Shown here: one piece after another, positions 42,984 through 51,905 of the stretch
How positions within the stretch are numbered: the stretch's first letter is position 1
How the letters are laid out: every line of letters begins with the position of its first letter
DNA from: Betaproteobacteria bacterium
GTDB taxonomy: Bacteria > Pseudomonadota > Gammaproteobacteria > Burkholderiales > Burkholderiaceae_A
DNA: 64,000 bases
Assembly (NCBI GenBank): GCA_016868305.1
Contig: VGHK01000007.1
Location: 1-64,000 of the forward strand
Direction: 5' to 3'
The notes under the pieces: model-generated
The model's input: the letters and a program-made list of their open reading frames with translations, nothing else
Database searches by the model: none
Told to the model about the DNA's origin: nothing
Translations under genes and position numbers: made by a program

Positions 42984-44060
42984 CTAGTTAGCTACCGTAG
43001 GACGGGGTCCAGTGGATTCGCCCGGAGCACCCGAGGCATCGCGCTTGGGAAAGGCCACCATGGCTTCTGACTGATTCCTGCGGGTAGCCTCTTGAATGGT
43101 CTCGCGGTAGCGCTGTTGCTCAAGTGCAATCAAGGCTTCGAGCTGACGCTTAAGGTTATTTACGTTACTGCCTACCGTCTGCAGCTGCTTGATATCGCTA
43201 TTTACCGTAGAAACTTGCTTGGTAACGCCAGAGACTTCTTTGGTTACCGAACCAAGCTTGGAGGAGGTTTCGGCCAGGGCCTTTGACTGCGCCTTGATCT
43301 GACCATCAAGCGACCGAACCTGCTTTAAAAGCTCCTCGATCTGCGGATTAGGCGGAATGGGCCGTGGCTTGGCGAGCTCTGCAAAACGCGCCACGTCCTC
43401 TTTGGCGCGCTTGGTCTGAGCCTCGTCCTGAGCCTTGATCGTTGCAGCAAGCTGTTCTACCCGGGCAGCAATCTGCTGATAAGTTTTGCCCAGCTCTTCG
43501 TTACGCTGAGACATGGCCAGCATGTCCTGGTTGGTAGAACGTACCTGGGCAAGGTTGTCGCGAAACTCAATAAGCTGGGTGCCCATCCGCACCATAAGCA
43601 TGTCGGCCTGGTTGATCTTGCTGCCAAGCTGCACACTCATTGCCGCAAAGACCCCGGCCGCACCGAAGATAAAGATTGCGGAAGCACCCAGAAGCGCCCC
43701 CGATATCTTTGCGCCTCGGGCTGAGCCCTTTGAAATCTTCAGTGTGGCTTCGCTTAAAGACTTATGGCTAAGCGAGGCAGAGCTTGCGGCCTTGTTGGCA
43801 ACTTCGGCAGCATCCAGCACGGTAGCGATAATCTGCTGCAGCTGTTCTGCGGCCTGCTCAGCCTGCCGACGCGTCTCCAGGTGCGCCTTTTCTGCGGCGC
43901 GAAAGTCGGCCTCTGCCGCCCTGAGCTCTTCGACGAGCTCTGGATCTATGGGCTCCTGGGCAATCGCCTGTTCCAAGGCATCCGAAATGGGAGCAGACTC
44001 GCTGTCAGCCCCGGTGGGCGATTGCTCGGAGGCTACTTCGGTAGCTTTCTCTTCAGCCAT
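42984..44060 (-). CDS. hypothetical single-TM coiled-coil protein
   Basis: acidic N-term, helical region, TM ISGALLGASAIFIFGAAGVFAAMSV, coiled coil VTKEVSGVTKQVSTVNSDIKQLQTVGSNVNNLKRQLEAL. Confidence 0.75.
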   Translation of the reverse strand: MAEEKATEVASEQSPTGADSESAPISDALEQAIAQEPIDPELVEELRAAEADFRAAEKAHLETRRQAEQAAEQLQQIIATVLDAAEVANKAASSASLSHKSLSEATLKISKGSARGAKISGALLGASAIFIFGAAGVFAAMSVQLGSKINQADMLMVRMGTQLIEFRDNLAQVRSTNQDMLAMSQRNEELGKTYQQIAARVEQLAATIKAQDEAQTKRAKEDVARFAELAKPRPIPPNPQIEELLKQVRSLDGQIKAQSKALAETSSKLGSVTKEVSGVTKQVSTVNSDIKQLQTVGSNVNNLKRQLEALIALEQQRYRETIQEATRRNQSEAMVAFPKRDASGAPGESTGPRPTVAN

Positions 44061-45109
44061 GGGCTTACCTTTCTCGATAATTCATTAGGCGCCGTCGCCG
44101 ACAAAGCGGGAGACAGCCGTCTTCTTATATCGGCTGTTTCTGTCTGAATTCCAGACATTCTTTTCGATAAACCCGCAATATTTCGGAACATCTCCACGGG
44201 TTCATAAACAGGCTTAGGCACCTGGCGCAACAGCTCGTCTACTCTCAAAGGCTGGCGGGTGCCCCGGTGGGGGTGCACTGCTGGCTCCAGTACATCCTCA
44301 GGTAAGTCTATGCGGTCACGGTCAGTGCCGCCGTCTGCTCCGCCCCCATAACGGTCTTCGGCGAATGGTCCACCCGCCCCACCCTGGTATCGGTCCGTAT
44401 AGGCATCGGCAGACCCCCCTCCCTGCATACGGTCTTGGATGCCGCCAGCACCAGCCCCGCCGGCATTGCGGTCCTGGATGCCACCACTGCCCATGCCGCC
44501 TGCATGGCGGTCTTCAATACCAGTATTACCCATTCCTCCGGCAAGGCGATCTTGAATACCGCCATTGCCCATGCCTCCGGCATTACGGTCTTGAATGCTC
44601 GAGCCTCCGAAGCCGCCCCGAAAGTCGTCCTTAAAATGGGCTGCACCAAGAACAGGGCCATCGGCAGAACTGGTATTGGGCGCCTGTCGGTCAGCACCGA
44701 GCATACGATCAGTAATTCCTGCTCCGGCAGAACCACCTGCAAATCGGTCCCGTAGCGGCTCGGCCTGCAGCGTGGGGCCTTGGGCACCTGAGGACGATGG
44801 GCTGGCGGAGGTTTCGCCGCCAGCAAACCGGTCCCTTCCAAACGAACCAGTACCGGCTGGCCCAAAGGCCAGGCGGTCTCGTCCCAGTTCGCGGGCCTCT
44901 TCGCTCTGCGGCGTTGCCCTGCGGCCTATGGCATCGCCGGAGCCTTCGACTACAGAGACCTCATGCGGCCCGCCCAAGCGAATAATCTCGCCACCGCGCG
45001 TGCTCCAGCGCAGCCGTCGCTTGAGCCCCTTCGGCTGGGCAGGCGAATCCGTTGGGGCGCTGCCATCGCCTCTGGCTTGAGGTAACGGCTGGTCTACAGG
45101 GTCATCCAT
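44033..45109 (-). CDS. hypothetical protein with tandem DRxxGG (GIQDRxAGGMGNG) repeats
   Basis: ORF overlaps the next gene by 28 bp; 13-aa tandem repeats. Confidence 0.75.
   Translation of the reverse strand: MDDPVDQPLPQARGDGSAPTDSPAQPKGLKRRLRWSTRGGEIIRLGGPHEVSVVEGSGDAIGRRATPQSEEARELGRDRLAFGPAGTGSFGRDRFAGGETSASPSSSGAQGPTLQAEPLRDRFAGGSAGAGITDRMLGADRQAPNTSSADGPVLGAAHFKDDFRGGFGGSSIQDRNAGGMGNGGIQDRLAGGMGNTGIEDRHAGGMGSGGIQDRNAGGAGAGGIQDRMQGGGSADAYTDRYQGGAGGPFAEDRYGGGADGGTDRDRIDLPEDVLEPAVHPHRGTRQPLRVDELLRQVPKPVYEPVEMFRNIAGLSKRMSGIQTETADIRRRLSPALSATAPNELSRKVSPWLKRKLPK
44312..44599 (-). repeat. 39-bp (13-aa) tandem coding repeats GIQDRNAGGMGNG, about 7 units
   Basis: SIQDRNAGGMGNG/GIQDRLAGGMGNT/GIEDRHAGGMGSG/GIQDRNAGGAGAG/GIQDRMQGGGSAD/AYTDRYQGGAGGP/FAEDRYGGGADGG. 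Confidence 0.9.
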
Positions 45110-45160
45110 GGCAATACTCCGTTTAAGCTTGTTTTCGGCCAGCCATGGTCGAAAACCAGG

Positions 45161-46900
45161 TTACTGCGAGTTGGGAAGCAGTGGGCGAATCTTCGATGCC
45201 TCACGTACCCACATATCTTTCGGCAGACCAGGGCGATTCATAAAGGTTCTGGCCTGGGTGATTGTGGGAAAGGGCCCAGAGACCAGAATAAAGTTCGGCC
45301 CCTCGGCGCCAATACGGGTAAGTTCGACCAGCCGAGCCAGCCGCAGGCTGGGATTGCGCCGCCAGAAAGCCTCAACCACTTCCCGCTCGCCTGAGGACAT
45401 GTGCTGCACATAAAAACCAGCCGGAATAGACTTGATCTCGGTCGGGGCATTACCCGCTGGGGCCTGCGCAGCCGATGGCGGGGTGTCTGGGCGGGCGGTC
45501 GGGGGTGGTGCGGGCTGCGGAGTTGCGGTGGGCGCGGTCGTCGTAGCCCGCGGCGCGGGGGCGGGGGCGGGGGCCGGAGCCGCTGCCACAGGGGCGGGGG
45601 CGGGGGCCACTGTCACCGGAGCAGCGGCAGGGGCCGTCTTGGCCGCCAGCCGACTGGCGGGATCGGAATCTTCGGGAACGGGCAGGGGCCCTACCAGGCC
45701 CTTGGTGGCTGCCGACCCAGACGGCGCTGTTGCCGCGCCCTGCGCAGACCCGTTGGTATCTTGCGCGGCTGGGCTCGGCTCGTCTGCACCTGCAGGCCCT
45801 GGCATTGCCGTTCCGGGCGCGCCTGGCAGACTAGCTCCCGAACCCGAGGGCTCCGGTGCTGGCTCCAGACTCTTATTCTGAGCGCTAGTAAGTTCCGGAC
45901 GCTTGGACGTGTCATCGGCCATGTGCTGCCATAGGGTAAGCAGGGCCGAGGCCGCCAGGGCTGCAAGGCCCACCCAGAGGATCGTGGGCATCCGCTTTTT
46001 GGGCTGTGCTGCCGATAAGGCAGCGGCGGCTATGGCTGGGTCCACAGCCATGCGGGCTGCTGCAGCCGATGACTCTTGGAAGGCAGGCTCTTCGCGCAGG
46101 GCAGCCGAACGGGCAGATAGCGCAGCCAGGGTGGTCTCCGCGGCGAGTACCGACGCCTTGGAAGATGCTGACGCTAAACCATTGTTAGCTGCGGCTGGAG
46201 CCCCTGCTGCACCCGACGCCTCCGAAGGCGTGGGATCTGCCAGGGCTTCTTCGGCACGGGCCAGCACTTCTAGTGTTTCCTGCAGCGTACGACTTGCCTC
46301 ATCCTGGCTACCAATATAGGCAAGAAGAGCTTCAGCCTCGGGCAGCTGGCCCTCGGCATGGGCCCGCTCTCGTAGCGCCTTTGCCTCATCAGCCGTGGGC
46401 CCAAGCACGTCCCATCGGATCATCCGCCTGCCGAAGGCCTCTACTTTCTTTCCAGCCTCAGGGTGTGTATGCAGTAGTAAGGCAACCCGGGTGTTCGCAC
46501 CCGGAAAGTCTTTGAGAAGTCGGGCAAGCAGCTGCATCTCGCGTATGCCGGTGGCACGGCCATCGTAGACCAGCAGCAGCCTGGCTGGCGCGGTGGAACC
46601 CTGAGGCTTGAGTGCCTCAGACACGGACATGCTCGCCAGAATTCGGTTAAACCGGTCGATCAGGGCATCAGTACTATCGGGGGAATAGATCTCTACCGCG
46701 AGCTTGGCGGTATAGCGCAGGGCATCAGCCAGAATGCGGCCGTAGTGGTCGAGCAGCGCGTCGCTCTCTGACACTAAGGCCACGCTGCTCGAATCCTCCG
46801 CAATGGCATTTACCAAGTGCTTTAAGCGCGCCTCATCGCTGGGGCGCAGAAAAATATCGGCAGATGGCGGCAGAGAGAAGCTGGGGCTTTCGGTAGTCAA
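45161..46900 (-). CDS. DamX-like protein: degenerate ExeA/AAA-like N-domain, TM helix, A/P-rich linker, C-terminal SPOR domain
   Basis: ARLLLVYDGRA Walker-B-like without clear Walker A; TM ILWVGLAALAASALLTLW; GFYVQHMSSGEREVVEAF...FILVSGPFPTITQARTFMNRP. Confidence 0.7.
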   Translation of the reverse strand: MTTESPSFSLPPSADIFLRPSDEARLKHLVNAIAEDSSSVALVSESDALLDHYGRILADALRYTAKLAVEIYSPDSTDALIDRFNRILASMSVSEALKPQGSTAPARLLLVYDGRATGIREMQLLARLLKDFPGANTRVALLLHTHPEAGKKVEAFGRRMIRWDVLGPTADEAKALRERAHAEGQLPEAEALLAYIGSQDEASRTLQETLEVLARAEEALADPTPSEASGAAGAPAAANNGLASASSKASVLAAETTLAALSARSAALREEPAFQESSAAAARMAVDPAIAAAALSAAQPKKRMPTILWVGLAALAASALLTLWQHMADDTSKRPELTSAQNKSLEPAPEPSGSGASLPGAPGTAMPGPAGADEPSPAAQDTNGSAQGAATAPSGSAATKGLVGPLPVPEDSDPASRLAAKTAPAAAPVTVAPAPAPVAAAPAPAPAPAPRATTTAPTATPQPAPPPTARPDTPPSAAQAPAGNAPTEIKSIPAGFYVQHMSSGEREVVEAFWRRNPSLRLARLVELTRIGAEGPNFILVSGPFPTITQARTFMNRPGLPKDMWVREASKIRPLLPNSQ

Positions 46901-46918
46901 GACATCCTCAGACGGAGA

Positions 46919-48073
46919 TTAATGGACCTTTTCGGGCTTACCGTTGACATCGAACTGCATCGACTCCGGAACCTCTGGATGCGGCTTCTGCGGTACAGAT
47001 CCATCGGCGCTGGCAGTGTTCATGTTAAAGACGTAGGCAATCACCTGGGCTACGGCATAGTACAACTCATGGTGGATCGGCTGGTCAATCTGTGAGGTGA
47101 AGTACAGGGCCCGCGCCAGGGGAGGTGCGGCAAAGATCTCCACGCCATGCTTGGCTGCCTCTTCGCGAATGCGAAAGGCGATGGCATCGGTGCCCATGGC
47201 CAGAACGATTGGTGCTTCATCACCATTCGGATCGTACGCCAAAGCGACCGAAAAGTGCTCTGGGTTGGTAATGACCACGTCGGCGTCCTTTACCTTTTGC
47301 ATCATCCGGCCTGCGGCCATTTCCATCTGACGCTGGCGGATCTTGCGCTTGATCTCCGGATTACCCTCAATGTCCTTCATCTCATCCTTGACCTCCTGCT
47401 TGGTCATTTTCATGCGCTCATTGAACTGGTGCTTCTGATAGGGCACATCGATCATGGCGATCAAGACAAGCGTGCAGGCAACAATAAGGGCAGAAATACC
47501 GATAAGCTCGGCCGACCGGGTAAGCGCGGGCCGCAGGTCCATGTCCGCAAGGGTCATAAAGTCGTGAATCTGCAGCAAGATCGTGAAGTACAGCGCCGTT
47601 GCCACAAGGCCAAACTTCAGAATAGCCTTGGTAAGCTCCACCAAGGCATTAAGGCTCACCATCCTTTTTATTCCTGAAATCGGGTTGAGCTTATTAAACT
47701 TGGGCTCCAGCCCCTTCCAGGTAAAGTTAAACCCACCGGTAACGCTCGACGAGACGATGGCCACAATAAAACTGACGATGAAAATTGGGGCTATAACCAA
47801 AAAGCCATAGAACATCGCCCGGGCAAGGATGCCGGGCAACAGGCTGGGTGTGTCAAGCGCCCGAAAATCGAAGTTAAAGCTGGCCGAGAAATTGTCCGTG
47901 GTCTGACCAAGAAACCATGCCCCGGCCAGAAGCAGCACGACCAGCACCAGAACCAGTTCCGCTGCGGCAGGAAGTTCTTTGGATCGGGCAATCTGCCCCT
48001 CCTCACGCGCCTTTTCTAATTTTCTGGCGGTTGGGTCTTCGGTCTTTTCGAGGTCTGAGTCTTGGTCCGCCAT
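46919..48073 (-). CDS. flhB: flagellar export switch protein FlhB (NPEH in place of NPTH)
   Basis: DSDLEKTEDPTARKLEKAREEGQIARSKEL; VVITNPEHFSVALAYDP. Confidence 0.95.
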   Translation of the reverse strand: MADQDSDLEKTEDPTARKLEKAREEGQIARSKELPAAAELVLVLVVLLLAGAWFLGQTTDNFSASFNFDFRALDTPSLLPGILARAMFYGFLVIAPIFIVSFIVAIVSSSVTGGFNFTWKGLEPKFNKLNPISGIKRMVSLNALVELTKAILKFGLVATALYFTILLQIHDFMTLADMDLRPALTRSAELIGISALIVACTLVLIAMIDVPYQKHQFNERMKMTKQEVKDEMKDIEGNPEIKRKIRQRQMEMAAGRMMQKVKDADVVITNPEHFSVALAYDPNGDEAPIVLAMGTDAIAFRIREEAAKHGVEIFAAPPLARALYFTSQIDQPIHHELYYAVAQVIAYVFNMNTASADGSVPQKPHPEVPESMQFDVNGKPEKVH

Positions 48074-48859
48074 TTACTGTAGCCCCAGAATCATACGAAT
48101 CTGCTCAAACGCCGACATCCAGAGCCACTGCATCCGCGCGGCAATCGAGTTCATGCCGGCATAGAGAATAAGAAAGCCTGCGAGAATCATGGCAGGAAAG
48201 CCTACGGCAAATATATTTAAGGTAGGGGCGGCCCTGGTCACAACCCCAAGACCAATATTTACGGTTAGCAGAATTACAAGAATGGGTAGCGCCAGAAGCA
48301 CACCGCCCACAAACATCATAGAAGACCAGGCAATTAGGTGCCCCATGGCATCAAGGCTTAAAAGGCTCTGACCAATCGGCAACAGGTGAAAGCTTTCAAG
48401 CAAGAGTTGCAGTAGCAGGGCATGGCCCCCCAGACCCAGAAAAATAAGGCTTGCCAGTATCACCAGAAACTGGGCAATCACAGGAACATTACCCAGGTTG
48501 GGGTCCATCATATTGGCCATCGCCAGGCCCATACTTGCCGCAATGGCATGGCCGCCCACGACCACGGCCGCCATGGCCACCTGCAGCATTAGGCCCATGA
48601 GGGCACCAATGGCCACCTGGTTAAATACCTCTAAAAGCCCAGCAGGGGTAGTGGGGTCCAGGGCGGGCCATTCGACCAGGGGGTAGATGAGCCAGGTAAG
48701 GGCAAAGGCAAGCACCACGCGAATGCGTACAGTGACAGCGTTAATCGAGAGTACTGGCGCGATCATCAAAAGCGCAGAGATGCGGATCATGGGCCAGAGG
48801 AAAAAGACAAACCGGTCTACGATGTCGGCAACCAGCAGAGACGATGCGGGAGTGATCAT
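48074..48859 (-). CDS. fliR: flagellar export protein FliR
   Basis: polytopic, order fliP-Q-R-flhB. Confidence 0.94.
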   Translation of the reverse strand: MITPASSLLVADIVDRFVFFLWPMIRISALLMIAPVLSINAVTVRIRVVLAFALTWLIYPLVEWPALDPTTPAGLLEVFNQVAIGALMGLMLQVAMAAVVVGGHAIAASMGLAMANMMDPNLGNVPVIAQFLVILASLIFLGLGGHALLLQLLLESFHLLPIGQSLLSLDAMGHLIAWSSMMFVGGVLLALPILVILLTVNIGLGVVTRAAPTLNIFAVGFPAMILAGFLILYAGMNSIAARMQWLWMSAFEQIRMILGLQ

Positions 48860-48901
48860 GGCACCGGGAGCAGCAAAGTACGAGTCGCGATACGAACCCG
48901 G

Positions 48902-49171
48902 CTAGCCAAAAAGCGCCGGGATGCGCTGGAACACCGATCGTGTGAACTCGACAATGGTGGCGATCTGCCAGCCCCCAAAAATCGAGAGTGCAATACCCAT
49001 GGCAACGAGCTTAGGAATAAAGCTCAGGGTCATCTCGTTAATCGACGTGGCTGCCTGAAAGATACCCACCAGAAGTCCCACCGCGAGGGCAATGCCAAGC
49101 AAGGGCAAGGACACCAGCATGGTAATAAAAAGCGTATGTCGGGCTAGGTCTACAACACTGGAGATGTCCAT
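48902..49171 (-). CDS. fliQ: flagellar export protein FliQ (start refined to 49171)
   Basis: LPLLGIALAVGLLVGIFQAATSINEMTLSFIPKL. Confidence 0.95.
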   Translation of the reverse strand: MDISSVVDLARHTLFITMLVSLPLLGIALAVGLLVGIFQAATSINEMTLSFIPKLVAMGIALSIFGGWQIATIVEFTRSVFQRIPALFG

Positions 49172-49188
49172 ACAAAGACTCCTTCGGT

Positions 49189-49929
49189 CTACGGGTTCAC
49201 AAAGCTTGCCGCCATTGAGCCCATGATTAGGCTCCAACCATCGACAAGGACAAAGAGCATGAGCTTGAAGGGCATCGAGATCATCATGGGCGAGATCATC
49301 ATCATCCCCATAGACATCAACACACTGGCAACCACAAGGTCGAGCACAACAAATGGGATATAGATCAGAAACCCGATGGTGAAGGCGCTCTTGAGTTCTG
49401 AGGTGAGAAAGGCCGGGACCAGCGTGGCAAAAGGCACGGTCTCTGGGCCACCGGTTATCTCCTGACGGGCAATCTCTAAAAAGAGTGCCAGGTCATCCTC
49501 TCGGGTCTGGCTCATCATGAAGGCATGAATCGGGGCGCGCACATTGGCAAGCGCCTGATCAAAAGGCATGGTCTGGGCCAGATACGGCTGAATGCCTGTC
49601 TCCCAGACCTGGGTGAGGATGGGAGACATAATGAAGATAGTAAGAAAAAGAGACAGCCCCACCAGCACCTGATTGGGCGGGGTACTACCGGTACCAAGCG
49701 CCTGCCGAAGAATCGACATGACGATGATGATCCGTACAAACGAGGTCATCATCAGCACCAGCGACGGAATCAGGGTAAGAACAGTGAGCAGTGCTAAGAG
49801 CTCAAGCGTCAGGCTATAGCGCCCCCCTTCTACCGTAATCGCTGGTAATCCCTGGGCGAATACCCAAGATGGCATTGCTGCAAATCCGAGAGCAACAAAA
49901 GCCCTATGCAGTCTTAAGAGCATCTGCAT
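49189..49929 (-). CDS. fliP: flagellar export protein FliP
   Basis: TSFVRIIIVMSILRQALGTGSTPPNQVLVGLSLFLTIFIM. Confidence 0.97.
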   Translation of the reverse strand: MQMLLRLHRAFVALGFAAMPSWVFAQGLPAITVEGGRYSLTLELLALLTVLTLIPSLVLMMTSFVRIIIVMSILRQALGTGSTPPNQVLVGLSLFLTIFIMSPILTQVWETGIQPYLAQTMPFDQALANVRAPIHAFMMSQTREDDLALFLEIARQEITGGPETVPFATLVPAFLTSELKSAFTIGFLIYIPFVVLDLVVASVLMSMGMMMISPMMISMPFKLMLFVLVDGWSLIMGSMAASFVNP

Positions 49930-49932
49930 GGC

Positions 49933-50394
49933 TCAGGCCCTTCGCTTAAAGAACCGCACCAGCCCATTGGGCATGCGGGCATGCTCGAGCACTGCCGCAA
50001 ACGACAGGGCGCCGGCAGGGGCAGACCCCCCGGTCTGAGGAGAAGCGGCCGAAGGCGGTGTACTGGCGCGCGGTGCCAAGCCATACGGCGAGGCCTTTGG
50101 CAGCACTGCAGTCTCGCCGGTTACAGGGTCAGTCCATTCGGCCAGCGCGGTAATCTGTGTTGCCGATACGCCCACGAGAATCTCGCGGTCCTTGACCCGC
50201 AGCAGCACGATTTTCTGTCGCGTTCCGGCAGAAAGGCTCTCTAGCTGCTGAATCTGACGCTGGCCACCTGCTGTAAGTGACATACCCTGCATGCGCTTTA
50301 GGGCAAAGAGCAGCAGAGCCAAAAGGCCCAGGACCAGCAGAAAGCTGCTGGCCAGGCCAATCCAGTTAAGACCGGAAGATAAAGAGGGTGTCAT
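49933..50394 (-). CDS. fliO: flagellar export protein FliO
   Basis: single TM then LESLSAGTRQKIVLLRVKDREILVGVSATQITAL. Confidence 0.9.
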   Translation of the reverse strand: MTPSLSSGLNWIGLASSFLLVLGLLALLLFALKRMQGMSLTAGGQRQIQQLESLSAGTRQKIVLLRVKDREILVGVSATQITALAEWTDPVTGETAVLPKASPYGLAPRASTPPSAASPQTGGSAPAGALSFAAVLEHARMPNGLVRFFKRRA

Positions 50395-50462
50395 GGTGTC
50401 GGTTGCCCGTCGTAGGTAATGTCTGTTGCCTAAGGGGTAGCAACAAACAGGCCAACGACACC
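50395..50462 (-). promoter_or_regulatory. structured fliN-fliO intergenic RNA element
   Basis: outer arms GGTGTCG/CGACACC (50395-50401/50456-50462) and inner perfect TGTTGC/GCAACA hairpin (50424-50429/50440-50445) abutting fliO start. Confidence 0.5.
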
Positions 50463-50483
50463 TGTCGGGAAAAAAGCTTTACA

Positions 50484-50810
50484 TTACAACTGCTTAAGGC
50501 GCTCCGCTGCGGGAACCACACGGGTAAGACGAATACCATACCGGTCGTTGACGAGAACAATCTCGCCCTGAGCGACTACGGTGCTGTTGACCAACAAGTC
50601 AAGCGGCTCGCCTGCCAGCCGATCGAGCTCCACCACGCTGCCCTGGGAGAGTCGCAGTAGGTCGCGGATTTTGAGAGAGGCCCGCCCCACTTCGATGGAG
50701 ATCGTCACAGGAATGTTTTGCAGCACCTCGGGGTTGATCTGGCCACGCTCTGCCTCGTCAACGCCCTCCTCGCCCTCGGGGAGTTCCTGCGCTTCTACGG
50801 TGTTGTCCAT
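50484..50810 (-). CDS. fliN: flagellar switch protein FliN
   Basis: VLQNIPVTISIEVGRASLKIRDLLRLSQGSVVELDRLAGEPLDLLVN. Confidence 0.96.
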   Translation of the reverse strand: MDNTVEAQELPEGEEGVDEAERGQINPEVLQNIPVTISIEVGRASLKIRDLLRLSQGSVVELDRLAGEPLDLLVNSTVVAQGEIVLVNDRYGIRLTRVVPAAERLKQL

Positions 50811-50819
50811 GATGATTTC

Positions 50820-51821
50820 CTAGTGGGTTTCGATCTCGCCAATAACATCTAGCGAATGCTTAATTTGAATGGCCATCTGGGTATCAACCACGCCCACATC
50901 GGCCTGATAGACACCAATATCTGAAATATTGACACGCGCAGCCTCTGGCTTTTTGAAGTACAAGACATCACCGACGCGCAGGTTCTGCAGGGTATGCAGA
51001 GTCGTAGGAACCTGCCCTAAGATAACCTGCATCTGCAAGGCTGCCTCATAGGCGGCGTCTTGCAGCTGCGCATGCCATACCCGCTCGGAGCTCTCATTGC
51101 CGTCGCCAGTCTGCACCCGACTGCGCAACACATCACGTATGGGTTTGAGCGAGGCATAGGGGTGGACCAGGTCGATAAAGATATCTTTGGCGTTGTCGAC
51201 CTCAAACCGGCTGAGCACCACCAGGTCGTTTTCATCGGCAATCTGGGCAAACTGCGGGTTGATCTCGGAGTTCACCTGCTCAATATCGAGCTTGAGCACC
51301 GGAGACCAGCCCTCTTTAAGAGCCCGATAAAAAATATCGAGAATAATGCTGATCACCCGCGTCTCGGTGGGCGTGAACACCCGAGTGGGTGGCAGCGCCC
51401 CCTTGGTAGCCGCGGCGCCAAAGCCCCCAAAAAAGACATCCAGTGAGCTAAAGATCACCTGCGGCTCGATCACCACCAGCGAAAAGCCGCGCAGCGGGTT
51501 CATGCGAATCATGTTGACTGACAGCGGTGCCTTGAGCATCTTCAGGTAGTCGCCATAGCGAACAATCTCTGCCTTAAGCGGGGCAATTTTGGGGGTAGAC
51601 CGTAATACCTCCACAAGCCCCAGGCGAAAGAGGCGCAGCAGCCGCTCATTGATCATTTCAATGGCGCCCACATTAATGCCAAGCGTGCTGTCTTCACTGG
51701 CCAGGTCGTGCTTACGCACCCTAACCCGGGTGTTATAGCCGGTGTCTACGGCAATAGAACCATCGTCAACCCCCTCCTGCAGGGCCGCTAGTTCTTCTTC
51801 GCTTAATAGACCTGTAGACAT
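50820..51821 (-). CDS. fliM: flagellar switch protein FliM
   Basis: MSTGLLSEEELAAL; FliM core DYLKMLKAPLSVNMIRMNPLRG. Confidence 0.96.
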   Translation of the reverse strand: MSTGLLSEEELAALQEGVDDGSIAVDTGYNTRVRVRKHDLASEDSTLGINVGAIEMINERLLRLFRLGLVEVLRSTPKIAPLKAEIVRYGDYLKMLKAPLSVNMIRMNPLRGFSLVVIEPQVIFSSLDVFFGGFGAAATKGALPPTRVFTPTETRVISIILDIFYRALKEGWSPVLKLDIEQVNSEINPQFAQIADENDLVVLSRFEVDNAKDIFIDLVHPYASLKPIRDVLRSRVQTGDGNESSERVWHAQLQDAAYEAALQMQVILGQVPTTLHTLQNLRVGDVLYFKKPEAARVNISDIGVYQADVGVVDTQMAIQIKHSLDVIGEIETH

Positions 51822-51905
51822 GGTGTGAATGTTCTTTGGACTTTTTCTGACCCGGAAGGGATACGCGTTATCAATAAAGAGCGGCTGTCATCTGACTGTA
51901 ACGCG

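Noticed and set aside
44312-44599. Regular 39-bp repeats resembling an array
   Set aside because: Not CRISPR: repeats are contiguous without unique spacers and keep the coding frame (13-aa units)
44595-45080. 161-aa plus-strand ORF over the repeat gene
   Set aside because: Pro/Arg/Ser-rich translation typical of antisense to a Gly/Asp/Arg repeat ORF; real frame is the minus-strand 358-aa ORF linked by overlap to its neighbour
45401-45934. GC-rich ORFs (GAGAGAGA-type) opposite the DamX-like gene
   Set aside because: Antisense of the Ala/Pro linker; low complexity
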